A stretch of 64,000 nucleotides of DNA from Pelodera strongyloides (taxonomy: Eukaryota > Nematoda > Chromadorea > Rhabditida > Rhabditidae): assembly GCA_036852015.1 (NCBI GenBank), contig JAANDG010000356.1:62001-126000 (forward strand). The letters are read 5' to 3'. Each line of letters starts with the position of its first letter. Within the stretch, counting starts at the first letter, position 1. Shown here one piece after another: positions 35,501 to 50,500 of this stretch. The translations under genes and the position numbers were made by a program. The notes under the pieces were generated by a model. The model was not told the origin of the DNA, made no database searches, and saw only the letters and a list, made by a program, of their open reading frames with translations.

Positions 35501-38500
35501 TTCCTTTTTGGAAAGATGATGGCGTAGTCATGCACAACACATACGCGCATCGTTTGGGCAAGAAAACGGTATTCGAAATAGGTATAATTTACATGGTGCC
35601 ATGTGTTTGAGGGAATATCGATCGATAGAACGGGAAGTCCACTGAGACGTATCCATTTGTTATTGATTGAGACGATTGTTTCCCTAGAAAAGGAGAATAT
35701 AAGTAGTGTGTGACTACGGTAACTGTTCGAGTGGTCTCTCCGGAGGTAGAGAGCCATGTTGTTATTTTCGTTAAAGTAAAAACAAAGAAATAAAAATACT
35801 TACGGATTCGAAGCGTATTTCATGGCCACAAACGATGGAAATTCTTGCGTTGAAATTGTGTTTTCAACTGCGTAAAATACCCATCCACAGAGAGTGAACT
35901 CCCTAGAAAAAATAATAACTTTCTCATTTTCTTTCTACAGGATTTGGACTTTTTTTCTACAGGATTTGGATACTTTAAGGCGATACTGCAAGAGGTTTTG
36001 AAACGTGCTAGTCTGATACGTATAATATGTAAATTGTGTTCATTCTTTGCACTTTCCGACAAAGATGGGCCTAATGCATGGGAACGCAGGTGTCCATTTC
36101 AAAAACAACGTGCCACACCACTTTAAAACTTATGGCAAATACCTGGCCAAAGTCAAAGGCATAGCCTGGGATACAAGTCGTTGAATGTTTTCTCTTCCAT
36201 TGAAATATAAGTTGAATGCGGCTTCAGTTTCTGAAAAGATTATTAGACAACGCAGTCCGAACGCGGGTGTTTTATGCATGAGGAAATTGTTTAGTTGTAT
36301 GGAATTTTTTTCCCATTTATAAAGTATAAAGTAAACGTACCAATTTCGCAATGCACTCCAGTGTACCCAGATGAGCAATTGCAATACGCTTTCACTACGG
36401 TTAGATTGGATTCGATCAGAGAAGGATACTGACTATCCAGGCAACTTCCATTGTGGAAGCAAGTGAAGCCTGAGGAACAGGATTCCTGAACAATTAGGGA
36501 GTTTAGAAGGAAAAAGTTTGCCCATAATCTTTATTAGTTTCTGAATTTGGTCAATAGCTTGGTGAACAAATGTAATCAAGTCAACAAAAAACATCACTAA
36601 TAGAATAGAATAAAAAAAACTATCAATAAGCTCCAGTCCTTACTTTGATATCAAATTCGCACGTCTCTCCGCTGTATCCCTCCTCACAGTCACAAAGCGC
36701 ACCACGGCCGACTTCAACTCTAAAATTATCTTTATTATCGTTGAATGTTTATTTCGATACGTCAATATCCTGTGGTTTAATGCTCATCGTGTTATGCAAG
36801 CGCATCAACAGCGTGTTATTTTCTGTGCGGGAATTTGAATTTTTTTGGTTTGAACTTACTTGAATAATAAGAAACTCACACGCACTCTCCATAGATTCCA
36901 CAGAAAATATCTTCACAACTTTGTTCGATTAACTCGCAATTTCTACCGATAAAACCTGGAAATAGAGAGTACAGAGAAACACATCTCAATCATAAAATAC
37001 CGATGTTGGCGGGTCTAGTGCTTACCTATTATGTATAAGGTGGCGGGGGCAAAGTTGTTCTCCTCCGCGTGCGGCGCGCTTCTGGCTCACCTGCGGCCCA
37101 AGTATTTTCATGCGTCAATTTCCTACCCAGAGAAAAGTGGATGATTGACAAAGCTCCACATACAACTTACCTTTAAAGCAATTGCATATGTATCCATCCA
37201 CGGGATTCTCTATACAAGTGGCGCCGTTCAGGCATGGATACAAAGTACAGTAGGATATTCTAATTTCGCACAGGGACCCACGCCATCCGGGAGGGCACTC
37301 ACATACTGGCACTGAGGATCCTAAACTTATTTTATTGAGAAAATGTAAAAGGACAAAGCTTATGAAACAGTAATTGTATGCGACTATACATACGCAATAC
37401 ACTCTAACAATAATTTGCATGACAACATTTGGGTAAGGCCCATGAAAATCACACTCGGTTACACAAGTTGTTGGTATATTTTGGAGATTTTACTGTAAAA
37501 ATATTTACCTGCCACAAAATGACACGAGCCACCATTTCGACACGTACATGATGGGGGAGTACCTAAAAGAAACGAGACATGATGTAGAAGTATATCTGAC
37601 CGTGTCATAAATATAATCAATATGATGAAAGGTTGACATGACAAGATAAATGTAGTTCTTATATTATATAAGGTCTATCTTCAACGCGCCTTGTCCCTAA
37701 TAAACATTGAAAATACATTACACGAACCTGTACATGAAATATTATCAGGCAAAAGCACTAAATCAGCATCCACGCTTGGTCCTATAATATTGATATGTTA
37801 TGTCCCATTTCTTGTATCTTGTCCTTATTGGTAAGTTGGTTATTGGTAAGCAGTGATTAGCTATAGCTGCTCATTGTTCATTGTTTTGACTACCAACCGG
37901 GCATTGGTTGATGGTATTTATTATTCATTTAGTATAGTGATTATCTTACCACACCAACGTCCTCTTTCAGCAAGGGGTTTTAAGTTCAAGCTTAAATTGT
38001 CGACTCAAGTAACATAATATTCTTTGGTAATGGTCTACTTCATTCCGAAGTAATACAATACCTGTTTCCTTGTGTGACAGAATAATGCTTACCACTCGGT
38101 GGGCTACAGTTTGGCAGCGAATTATACGGCATCGTACACTCCATATAAGACTTCAGTTCTGATATATGTAGGTCCTGAATGAAAATGATTTCTTCAAATA
38201 CAGACGCCTGCATTTCGATATAAAGTAGAACAAGAACATCTGAGTTAGTTCATACAAACGAAACTCACAATTAAATATGACGCTATGGCAAAAGTGTGGC
38301 ATTGTTCCATGTTAACTGTTGCGTTACCATAATTGTGCGACATAGAACAAACGGAAGAGGAGAGACGTTTTTCACAATATTTTCCGAAAGCCAAATAAAG
38401 CACGTTGTTATTCGCATCACGTTTTTAATGATAAGCGGACCACATTTACTTCACTGTATATCGTGGTTATGAGAAAGGGTTTCCCATTGCATACCTGCTT

Positions 38501-41500
38501 TGCATACACAATGCATCACCGGGTTCGTTCGTATGCAAATTGCGTTTGAAGAACAAGTAAAGGGAGGTGGACTGGGAGTGCAGTACTTTGATCGGGGATT
38601 GTACACAAAACCTGTGAAAAAAAAAATTAAAAAAAGAGTGCTTTTACTGGCTGGTTTTGATCGTAGAATGAACAAAAAAACTTGGCGTTCCCTCTTTAAG
38701 AAAATAAAGAGCTCCTCATGATAGGCATATTACGAAGAACTTCCGGAATGGACACATATTGTCGTGAGCCTATCCCTTTAAATGAAAGCTGACCTTGATG
38801 ACATCGACAAACGAAAGAGTTGCCAAATGGTAGACATTCTCCATGAACGCAATCCATTTCCGAACAAAAATTCGACCTCGATAAGGATTTTTGATTCTCA
38901 ATCGTGGTGCTCCGTTCGCAACGTGCCCCAGTAAAACCTGAAAAATTTGTTTACCTACGCCTGTAGTCTGAAGTACAACTTGAAGAGGATAACGTGTAAA
39001 CTGAGATTCCGAACTTCCGAGCTTTTTAATTTAAAGCGAAATACCGGCCGGTGTTTGAAACACATCGAGTACACCAGCATCTTATGCAGCTTTCAAATGA
39101 ACATTCGAGCAAATTCGAGCACTTTGATAAATACGTAGGAATTCAGCTGTCCATGATGCGTTTCAAAAACGGCGGTATTTCGCTTAAAAATAAAACCTAC
39201 CTGTGGCAGTTACAGACGGATCCCTTGCTATGGGAGAATAAGCATGTTGCTCCATGAAAACAATAATTGTTCTGACAAATATTTATAAAAAGTGTGCAGG
39301 AAGGGCCAAATCTTCCGGGATTACATGAAGAAGACGTTTCAATGAATTGTCCAATATCTGAAGTTCAAATAATTGCAAACCCTTCCACTTATGTGAAACA
39401 TGTAGTATTTCCTCATAATGTTATAATTGTCAATCATTACGTTGCACTCAAATTTGCGTTTTATTCGGTCAGATTGAATTCAGTAATAGCATTTTCAAGA
39501 TTTTTTGTAAAGAATTTGATGAAATCCAAAATTTTCACCCGGTACACAATCCAGGAATGAAATCGCTCCTTTTCTATTAGTTCTTGTTCCATTTGGACAT
39601 CGGAGACACATATCAGCACGGGGCTTTTCTTGGTAGTGACCGGAAGGACAGGGATAGCACGGTGCTAAACCGCCTTCACCAAAGGTTCCATGGGCACAGA
39701 TATCTAAAGAACAAGTTACTTCTGTGAGCTTACGTATATTTCACGCACGTAATTATTGGCTTATGTTTGTGCAGTTTTTTCTCTCTTTCTCGAGTGAGGT
39801 TTAGTGAGGTTTAAGTTTATTGAAGTAAAGATCCTGTATTTGGTCCGGAGGGATTTGTACGCTATATAAATATACGATATCAAAGTAAGGTAATAATCGA
39901 TAACTTACCTCTACAGTCTTTAGGAGATATCGATCGACCAGTGAGCGTATTTTTATGAAGAGGGCAAGGGATACAAGACGTAGAGAAAGCAAAATGTTGA
40001 AAAGTGTTCTTGGGACACGGTGAACATGGAGAGAGTCCAGAGAAAGAGAAGAAACCAGGAGGGCAAATCTCTGCAGAGAGAATAAAGTACATTTTGACAC
40101 TGTTTCTTTTATGAAGCATGAGTGAAATCGAGCATTACCACATGATCAAGTTACACAATGCAAGGAAGGTGTGACACTGTGACATGTGACATGTCTCTAT
40201 TATCTTGTCTTTGTAAGAAAAAAATAAAGTACATAAAAATGAATACCAATGCATGATTTCGGACTGAGTGCTCCCTCTGTTAGAGTAAACGTCCCCGTCG
40301 GACAGGATGTACATGTTTTGGAAGAAATTCCTGTAGAGAATAAGCCTCTCGGACAAGGAAGACAACGATTTCCTGTTATGTACCAACCACGAGGGCAGAC
40401 AACTGAAAAGATAATTCTGACAGGAAAGAATATCTTTAAAAAAACAATGTGGTTTGGCCACGGTTATCACAGCTTTTGGAGCGAAAAACAAATATGTGAA
40501 ATCAGTAGATCTTTTCCCATCGTTTCGTAAGCATGTATCAATGAAAATGCACTTACACTAAAGGGAGAAAACCCCTAAACCTACCGCAAGTATTCTTTCC
40601 ATACGGTACAGTTCCTTCTACACATTTCTCTTCATTATGATGTATGCATCCTCTGAATGTACATGGGCAAGAAGCGTCTAATCTGAGGAGTGAGGCCTTT
40701 CTGGAGAGCAGAATTCTACAATGATCTCCCAGGGAGGAGTTCCATCGAAGTGTTATGGATATTGTCCCTTCCCTCACTGAACAATCAGTGACAGAAGATG
40801 ACACGGGATGGCACAGGGTATCCAGAAGGAACAGCATCTGACGACGGAGCTGAAAAACTATTAGGTACAATCTACAGAACTAATTTCAAATCTTTTGTGG
40901 TCACGGTTACGATACTATTTTTTTCTCTTAACGAATGTAGCGGTTTGGGGTTTGCATATGATAACAATCTAGTTCTTATTAAAAAGTCGAGTCTTTGGCA
41001 AACTACAAAAACAAGTTCCCAGGTGTATCAACAATAAAAAAAACCAAAAATCTTATTACTACGGCTCTTCCCATTAATTTTTGAGGCGTGTTTAGTATAC
41101 AATAAATATGTAATAATAAAAAGGACTTATCAACGGCAGAAAGGCACAAGCCCCATGGCCCACGTAGAATCGAAATGTTGATGAAAGAGACTTGTGATCA
41201 CTTCTAAACTTGGATATTATTCCGTTTACTCGGCATAATGAAATAACAGAATATTTCTGCGATTACAAACCTATCAAACTTTGGCAGTGAACATGGTACA
41301 AACACTTCTATCTATATGATGAGAGTATAATACAGACCAATTTCAACTTATTAAAAAAGCAAGTGATGCTTTCACGGCCGATTTCGCTTTACTTTGAATT
41401 GCAATATACTTCACCTTGCACTGTGGAAACGGCACTAGTTCCGTGGAATAAGCTTTGATTGACTCCTTTCCAGGAGCGAGTACTTCCCACCCAGAAGAAG

Positions 41501-44500
41501 GAGAACAACGCAGCTTTCGGGGCTGTAAATTATTTGATTCCAATGATTTTTTTTAATAAAAAAAAAAATTATATAAAATTTCTTACCGATACATAGTAAA
41601 CCTTACGCTATGCAGTTGTGAAGCCGGTTGTAGTGCGAATTTGAAAAGCATTCGCGCTGTAATAAATTTTATCTTATATTTTAAAATAGCTTCTGATCTT
41701 TCCATAAATATTAGTTCAACCTCCTCTGTCCATTTCGTGCATAATGGTGTACAATAGAGTTCCAATCCAGTATTGGACATTAAACCATAGGGTAGTACAG
41801 TTACTCTAAATAAGGAACGTTAGAAGACACGTTACAAACCTGAGTAACGCACATGATTCTTTTTACAAACGGGAAATTAAATACCATTTTACCGAATTAT
41901 ATAACGACATACCTTCCATACGCATAAACGTTGTACATTTGTCCGTGCAACCGTTTTCGTAAACCGCGGAAATTTTCAGAAGATATGGTATTTCGGGGTG
42001 ATGTTGTAATAAATTCAAAACACGAGTAGGATCTTAAAAAATTATCTTATTTAATAAAAATAGAAAAAGTATTCTTGATGAGTGAGAAACGAGGTGACAC
42101 TCCTATATTTACTACTCCATTTTCTTATTATTATTAGTATACCTTTATATTCTATACAAATTCAAATAGATAGTTAATATAACTAATTCGTGTATATATT
42201 ACGACTTTAATTAATATTCAGTTTCTTTTTTTTCTATTTTTCCTTTTAAATTATGATATATGCTATCTATGACAATGAGCAAGACGGTTCACTCGCCTTC
42301 TATAAAAAGTTGGGCATCAGTCCTAAGGAGTCTTGATCTCAAAATACTTTGTAATTCTTCTAACGATTGTATTTTGTTGATCGATATCCGCTCTGGGCAC
42401 AACAAAAATGTATCGCACCTTTCTGAAAATAATGCAATCATTGACGTTAAGCTATTGATTTGCTTATCTTCCTTAGCTTACAACCTTACATCATATTTTT
42501 ATTTGCCACGTGACACTTTTCTACTCGTTAGAGAAACAAGAAATACTGGTTTTATAGTTTTATTCATCGAGCCATAAGTCGATAAGTCAACCCTTAAAAG
42601 TTTCTTAGAAGTTTCTTCAGATCTCTTATACGATACTCTATGAGTTCCGTTGTTCTGTATAACGAAAACGATAACGAAATGTTTGCAGCCTCCCGTACTT
42701 TTGCGTACAATTCTTGTCGAGCAAGTTCTCGTATTTTCATGCACATCAGTAACATTCCATTCAATACTTTGCAAATCTTCAGGGATTGTTGTATAATAAT
42801 CGAATAGATTAGGCATGTTTGTGCGGATAGAAATGGGCGGAGAATTGTCAAATATTTCTGGTGGGCGGAGAAATACAGGCCACGCCCAGCCATTGACTAT
42901 CTCAACCTGAAATTAAGTTAAAAGTCTAAAATATATAAAGCCGAATGCAGTATAGGGGAAAACAAACCGTTAAACATGCTCACAAAAATTTAAGGATGAA
43001 GAAATCTCTCGGCGTCTATTGTCCGACCTTTCCATAGCACAGTAAAAAAGTAACTTGGAAAGGGACTCAATATTTTTTTGTAATAATGCTAAAAGATTTC
43101 CATACAAAACAAATTAAAACTCACAATTATCTCGTTCTGGCATATAATTTGCAGCGGTTGATTGTCAATACAGTCTGGAGGTCCGTGGGAGAGCACTGCC
43201 GGAGAAGTCTAAAGTATCTTTACCTTTACATCCATCCAGCCATCTAACCATCTGTTTATATGTGTTATGTAATCAATAAACATGACTGGGCAGGTTGGAT
43301 ATATTCTGTTTCAAGGCTTACAATACTTAGTCAGCAAAGTTCGATTGAAAATACTCTCACATGTCCGCAAGACTGTTGCAGAAGTCCGGAACAGCAACTG
43401 AACATCTGATGAAGCACGAGGCAAATGAAATTGCTAATGGATAGGAACTTAAACATGGTAATGGTTGAAGAAGTTAATCCTGGTATCTATATACCATAGA
43501 CCATGGTAGTGTTAGTTCTCCTAGCGTCGAAGGATTACTGCAAATTATATGTCATATTCAATATGAACATTTGTTCGTAACATTGCATAAATCCGAAACC
43601 TGGTTCTGTTGGTTGTGCATTCCTGCTCACAGTATTGTCTCTTTCTAATACTTCCATCAGTCAGTTGGGTGACCGAAGACTTGCAATATTCATTCGGGCC
43701 ACATGTTTTCGTGCTACCGCAGTCCCCATCCTCGCACACATAGCAAATTGGACCTGAATTTAAACACATTTACAAGGTCAATAAATATTAAACAATTTAA
43801 ATGAGAAAAACGCATAGTTATAAATCAATATGACGTTACCTCTCGGGACGCACTTGTCTTCAACGAGTGTATGCGTCCCAGGCAACACATGAGGAAAGAG
43901 TTGAGGAGGTCCATCTAAAATTATTCTTTCGAAACTAAATACGCACACAAAATGATGATCAAACTTCTCGCGCCAAGATACATATACATAAAAGTGAACA
44001 ATATTGAAAATAGAATAATAAAAAAAATATAAGGAAACCAAATACCGTCCAATACTCAGCAAACTGCAAATGAGGGTGCAATCATGTGGCATTTCCTCAC
44101 AAATTCCGGGACAATGCTATCTTTTGCTAAGCGAATGTCTGAAGTAGCTGGTCCAATGTGAATCTGGAAGAAAAACTCATTTCAATCAAGTTCAAGTTAA
44201 ATACTGTGTTATTCGCGGTAATACTAGAAGTGAGCGAGGGTAGAGCGGCGCACAGGAACGCAGGCGATTCGTCGTTTTCTGGTTTTTATTTGAATATGTA
44301 AACAAGAGCTCCAAATTATGAATACTCACCTGTGGACAGTAAATTGCTTCCAGTTGCAATTGAATTATCTGAACGGGTCTTTTTGGGACAAGAAGTATAG
44401 ATATTGGTGATTTACACGATATGGGTAGCTTGTTTTCCATCTGAACATCAAATAATTAATGTCACTAACTACATTATTTCAGGCTCTATTCCTCGGATGT

Positions 44501-47500
44501 ACTATACAGAGGAACTTTTTCAATATACAGTTATCAGTACATTTCGTATTGTTAGGTTACATGAAAATGGTTGATTCCAATTCATTTTGAACGGTTCTGA
44601 AAATGTGTCAAGAAACAATTCATTCGTCAAAGTAAATCCAAACCTCAGTGATTGTAAATGTTGAAGCAAATGAGGCAATATGAGGATGTGAGTTCGCGGT
44701 CCCGCAGCGAATTTCTACCGTAGCCAGAGATGGATATGAGAAAATAATCGATAATTGTAAATTCTGCGGGGCCACTTCAATGGAAGAAATTAAGAGGTAT
44801 CTGGAAATGTTACTTTGGTAACTCCGTGGTTTTCAGTAAAAAAAATACCTCCATATTCTTTCTCCCGCATGTCAATGTTGATTTACTATCAATAATTCGT
44901 AAAGGCTATTTCAAATTATAAAAATAATAAACTTTTTAATTTAATTTCATCTTACGAGTTCTCCACATAGAGTTCGTAGCTGCAATTTGTTAAATAACCA
45001 CTGAAAATGTATGTTTCAATGAAATTAAATAAGTAAACGAGGCACGGATGTAAACAGTCCGGCAAGGGAAACATAATAAAAAGTTTTCTTAGGGCTTACA
45101 TAAAAGTTTCTAGCTTCACTCAAGAATCAGTCTATCAGACCAGCTTTTGCGTACTGTAAGGAAGAGAAACTCACATCAGTGCTCATTGTTCTATTCGCAT
45201 TTGGTGCAGACAAGACGTCGAACAACACTTCTGAACAATTTACAGTGATATTGTTGTTTCACATAACTTAGTAGTTTCACCTGTATTTATTTCTTTGAGA
45301 TTATTTTGGTCCTGATATATTATTAGTTATTCTTATGAAATGTTAGAAGCGAAGGGTGCTAAACTTTCCCAACTTACTCGATCCAGCATAAATCGCATCT
45401 CCATTCCAAATGTTATCATTGATTGTTAAATTGAAATCCCTCCGCTCAACAATTTTTCCGTCAATTTCCGATATACACGAGTAAATTCCGCTGTCAGAAG
45501 GCTGAAAAATAATATGTTTACTTTTTCACAGGCTTCGGTTTATGTGGTGCTATTGCTCCGGTGGATTTTTTTCTCTTCTACAGTGATTTTTGCATTTTTT
45601 TCAGATCAACAGTGAAAATTAATAAGCCGTGAATATGAACAAAGATTGCAAAATGGATCATTTTCTAGGTTGAAAAAAAATTCTCAACTTCCTACTTGAG
45701 CTGACTGTCTGTAGTAGAGAACTTGAGAATGGGCGGTCATACTTCCTTCAACATTTCTGGGTTAGAAGCATTTAATTTATCACGACATTGAAAACACTAG
45801 TGTAGGATTTATTTAGAAACAAACATTCAAAAGTAGTTGTCAGATTATTAATTACTAAAAGATCGGCTCACCTCAAATAGTGAGGTTTTTTTTTTTGTTT
45901 CTTTATTTTCTATACGGGATAGTAAAAATTTGGAATAGAAAACTAGTGTGTATTCAATAATCACGAGATATTAGGTGATAAAGTGGGTGATCGATCGGCC
46001 CGAAATGAAAAAGTGTAATGTCCTGCCTTGTTTGTATGGGACCATTAACACTTTTCATTCCGGGCCGATCAATCCACACTTTATCACCTAATATATCCGT
46101 GAGTATTAAAATAAAACACTACTTTTTGAATTCCAAATTTTATTATCCCTTATAGAAAATAAGAAACAAAAAAAACAGACACATTTGAGGGTGAGCCGGA
46201 CCCTTTAAAGGGAAATACGGCGGGTTTTGAAAATCATCGAGTATTCCCTGCTTTCCTATGCTTCATATGAAAATGATCATAAATTTGAATAAAAAAAATA
46301 GACCCCCCAATAGACCCCTTTTAGATAACTGCAGACGAATGCTGATAGTTCAGATGCGTTTCAAAAACGGCTGGTATTTCGCTTTAAGTCGCCTCAGGCG
46401 TCGATAGCCGTCTGGTGAATATATATTTAGAATAAAAAATTGAGCTTAATTGGAGAAAATTAGCGTAAATACGTAAGAATTCAGTTTCCACAATGCGGTG
46501 CAAAAACCGGACGGGATTTCGCTTTAAAAAACATGAAGGACCTACTTGTTCCGGAAATTACAGTACACTGTAATGGTTGATTCTTGGGAGTAGCATATGT
46601 TTGAAGAGTCGAGGAAGGCATCCCCGAACCATCAGAGGAGACACTCAACACCGACAACCATCTGATTGCAATCTTTTAATTAGGCGAATTCCAGGGTTGG
46701 CTTACAAATGGTGTACAGAGGGATACTAACCATGTGGAAGATTGTCGATGCACTGAATGCGAGTGCTTTACTTATAGCGTTTCTAATACGGGTTGAAAGT
46801 GGCTTCGGTGTTATAGTTATTATGTAAATTATAATTGTGGTCTCTAGTATTATTATTTTTCTCGTAATTAGCGGGAAAAAAAAGATTTGTCTTTTTCACC
46901 AACTGTTTTGGAACTTGGCTTTATTGGCTTTCAAATTACCTGATATTGTATAGTTCGATAAACGCATTAAAGTGCCGTTTCTCCTGGTTTTACAAAATTT
47001 GTCTCCGGAATGAGCAATTGGTTGATGAATATGGCAACCAATAGGAGACAATCAGGAATGGTGTGCCAGGGAATCGCTGGAATACACCATTATAAAAATC
47101 AAATCGAGGAGGTATCGCCCATTTCTATCCGGACTGCCAATACCTCATACAGATCATTGACAGTATTGGGCTCCGGAGGAAAGGTGCTCATTTTACCCCA
47201 GGAAGCGAACAACTGCGATTGAGCAGGGAGGATCTTTTTGTGAACTCTGCAAATTGCTTCTAACCTTTCATTTACTTGCATTAAGCTGAAGGCTGAAACG
47301 ACTTCCTTTTTGGGAATATAATTGAGTTGCTTCGTTCATTCAAGACAGTAGACTACTTTCGGGGTCCAAGCGGGGGATGATTTCGATCACCCGTTACTGC
47401 TCACTTACATACAGACAAATTTTGTTCATTTGGGTAGGATATCATTATATTCCTTGTGAACATACCATTACAAGTAATTTTCTCCTCTCCTTGTAGCATC

Positions 47501-50500
47501 ATTCCATTTGCACAAAAGAACTCTATGTGAGCTCCAGGAACTGGTATTTCAGAGTCAATGTTGTACTTTAAATGCTCCTTTTGAGATATTAAAAACAGAA
47601 GGGAAGGGCAGGAAAAAGCTGAAAATAAGTGTGGACATACACATTTGATATTATATTAAAAAAGGAGCTCACAATATTACTTGAAAAGGCCTGAAACATA
47701 AAGAAACTAGGTGATAACAGGTTTAAAAAAAAATACGAGGTTTATGCACTAGGAAATACGAACACTAGTTTTAAACGGGACACTCATGCACACCGCTAAT
47801 AATAAAAGAGACTTTGTTATGGCATATAAAGGTAGCCCCATTAATATAAAACTCAAAAACGCACGTCTACATTGCGGTAATTCACCAATCCAACGCCCGT
47901 TCATACCACACAACGGGTCGAAACCAAATTTCGTGAAACCATTCTGTAAAATGTCTTCTTCGGGATAAACAATACTATTTGGTATTTGTCGTAACCTCAA
48001 GAACATATCATATACGTGAAACTATTCTTTCTAATAAATGTACTAAACATCCTCTCAGAAACATGGCGTTTTTATCTGATGGTAAATAAAGAAAATGTAC
48101 AACACACCCTGCACTGCACTCTAGCAACTTCAAATGGAGAATAGTGTTCTTTGTCAAATGTTAGATTTGTTGAACGATCAGGCACGCAGACTGATTCTGA
48201 AAATATTTTTGTATGGTAAGATTGTGGATCATTTAGAAAGACATGTCCATGAAAAAAACATTTCATTCACAAAAAAAAAGATTCTAAACAGTCTAACCTC
48301 TAAAGGTAATGAGATCGTATGCATACAGCAATTTGCGCTTCTCTAGCAGTTTGCCGTTCTTATTAGAGATGCAAATTATTTTCTAATAAACATAAGCCTA
48401 TGGAAAAACGGAAAAAAACCACCGACTAGTTCTATTGATTCCTTGCAAATTTCCCATTTTATCTGGGAACATCGGAATTTATGGGGAAATAGACGGGACT
48501 TCATGAATGGACCCGATGAGGAGGAAGGAGTTATTCCACATTCGTCACATATTCCAAAATATCGTTTTTGTTTTCTTCCAGTAGAATCGTCCCGCTTTCC
48601 AAAGAAGAAACGTGACACCCGGGAGAATTTTTTTCTGAAGGCATTTATGTAATCAGTTTTTATACATTTAAAGGGAAAGGGCTACTGCGCCCTATAGTGG
48701 ACTTGTGCGCGAATGGTGGAGCACTTGCGACGCACTTTCAGCAAAAAGTCGCAACATGCACGCCATTTTTCCGCTACGCAAGCTGACCGCCTTGTATCAG
48801 GCGCAATTGCTGTTTAGTCACGTATATATCATATATGAAAGCTAATGAATAGCATGTAATTTTACATATAAAGAAACATGAATCATTAACAAATTGATAA
48901 AAAAACCTTAATATCAACTTGAATCCTGATACCTATGTTGTATCAGCAGTATCAAAATTGTTTTCTATCGCAACTAATGATGACAAAACATGTGGTCGGA
49001 ACTGTACGCCTTTCAATGCACCGGAATGGTATTTTTCTAGCGCTTTTTCATGTTTATGGAGAAGTATGTAGTTCGCCTATAACTTATAAAATAATAATAA
49101 GTGGGAATAACACTGTAACCTTTCTTATGAATATTTTTTAGCACTGCATCGGACTTTATATTACTTCTACAAAAGAAAATAAAGCAAATGGTAATTGAAA
49201 TTCACTCACAATCGAGTATAATTCCCAGTCCTGTTTTCCGTCAAAAATAGTGAAGTTACGATAAATTTCTTCAGGTGTAATGCAGGTGATTTCTGGAAAT
49301 GAAATATACTAGACCTAAACGATAACCTCATGAAAACCAAATGCATTTCAGTTTGTTTGGTAAAAGTTGAGTAAAAACTGCTCTTGGCTGTTGTTTACTT
49401 GGTTTAGCAAGGGAAAATAAATTGTACCACGTCTTTTAAAGTTCAGACACGTATAAAGTTTTTATCATAATCGTTCTGGGAATAAACCTCACAGATACTC
49501 AAATGTGCCTGTATTAAAAAAATGTTTGGCTTTTAGATTTCTAAAAAAAACTGTTTACAATGTGGTGACGGGTTCCATTCTTCATTTCGTAAGCACTCCG
49601 AAGTAAATTTTGTCTTATTCAATTCTGATTTATATAATGGAAAGCATTGGACAGTAATAGTTGAATAATTTAATTTCCTTTGGAAATCCAATGGAATTGC
49701 ATTGTGAAGGTGCGGAAGAAGACAATTTGAATTCGAAAAATTTTCACAAAAATCATTTCTTGACCACGAACCACCCGGAACACATAGTAGTGGATTTTGA
49801 CGTTTGAAACGAAAATCGGGAATTGATTCTATTTAATAATAACAAAAATAAAACTCTAAGAGGGCCGTGTCCCTCTTCACTTTAAAGGGATAGGTTCACC
49901 TCGAAGTGCCCCTTTTTTATAATTCTATTGATAGTATGACCTATGACGGTCAAAATTGCGAAAATTGCAGTAAAATTCCTTTGCTCCCCGAGGTAGGAGA
50001 GCTTGCTCAAAAAGAGCTAAACTACCTCGAATCTATAAAAACAATTGGGGTACCGCAGCCATGGTATGTGGGAAATAGGGCAGCCGGGCTGGAGACGCTA
50101 GAAAATACAGGCCCTTTTTCATCCTCTGTCTATCACAACAATAACTGCACCTGCAGTCTTCCTGCGCTATTTCCCACATACCATGGCTGCGGTACCCCAA
50201 TTGTTTTATAGGTTCGAGGTAGTTTAGCTTTTTTGAGCAAACTCTCCTACCTCGGGGAGCAAAGGAAAATTTACTGAAGTTTCGGCATTTTGACCGTCAT
50301 AGGTCATAGGTCATACTATCAACTTAAATTATAAAAAAAGGTGCAATTCGAGGGGAACCTATCCCTTTAACGCGGTAGGCCACGTTGGTTCAGAAACGAG
50401 TTATTCGTCGGAAAAATTTGCATAGGAACACACATTACTTAACCTCTTGCTACATTCCACATTTACCAAAGATCCGACAAAATGGTCGGATGACGAAATC

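Larger units (their letters stand above)
45380..46625 (-). other. Immunoglobulin-like domain of the large receptor gene
   Basis: One exon gives [20 protein letters not shown] (first cysteine strand). The next gives [20 protein letters not shown], with the classic D-S-G-x-Y-x-C of an Ig F strand, then DFNLTIND. The intron between them holds two mobile elements (45854-46387). Confidence 0.7.

Noticed and set aside
49906..50211. 101-codon open frame at 49.9 kb
   Set aside because: It lies entirely within a TTAA palindrome and has no splice or homology support.
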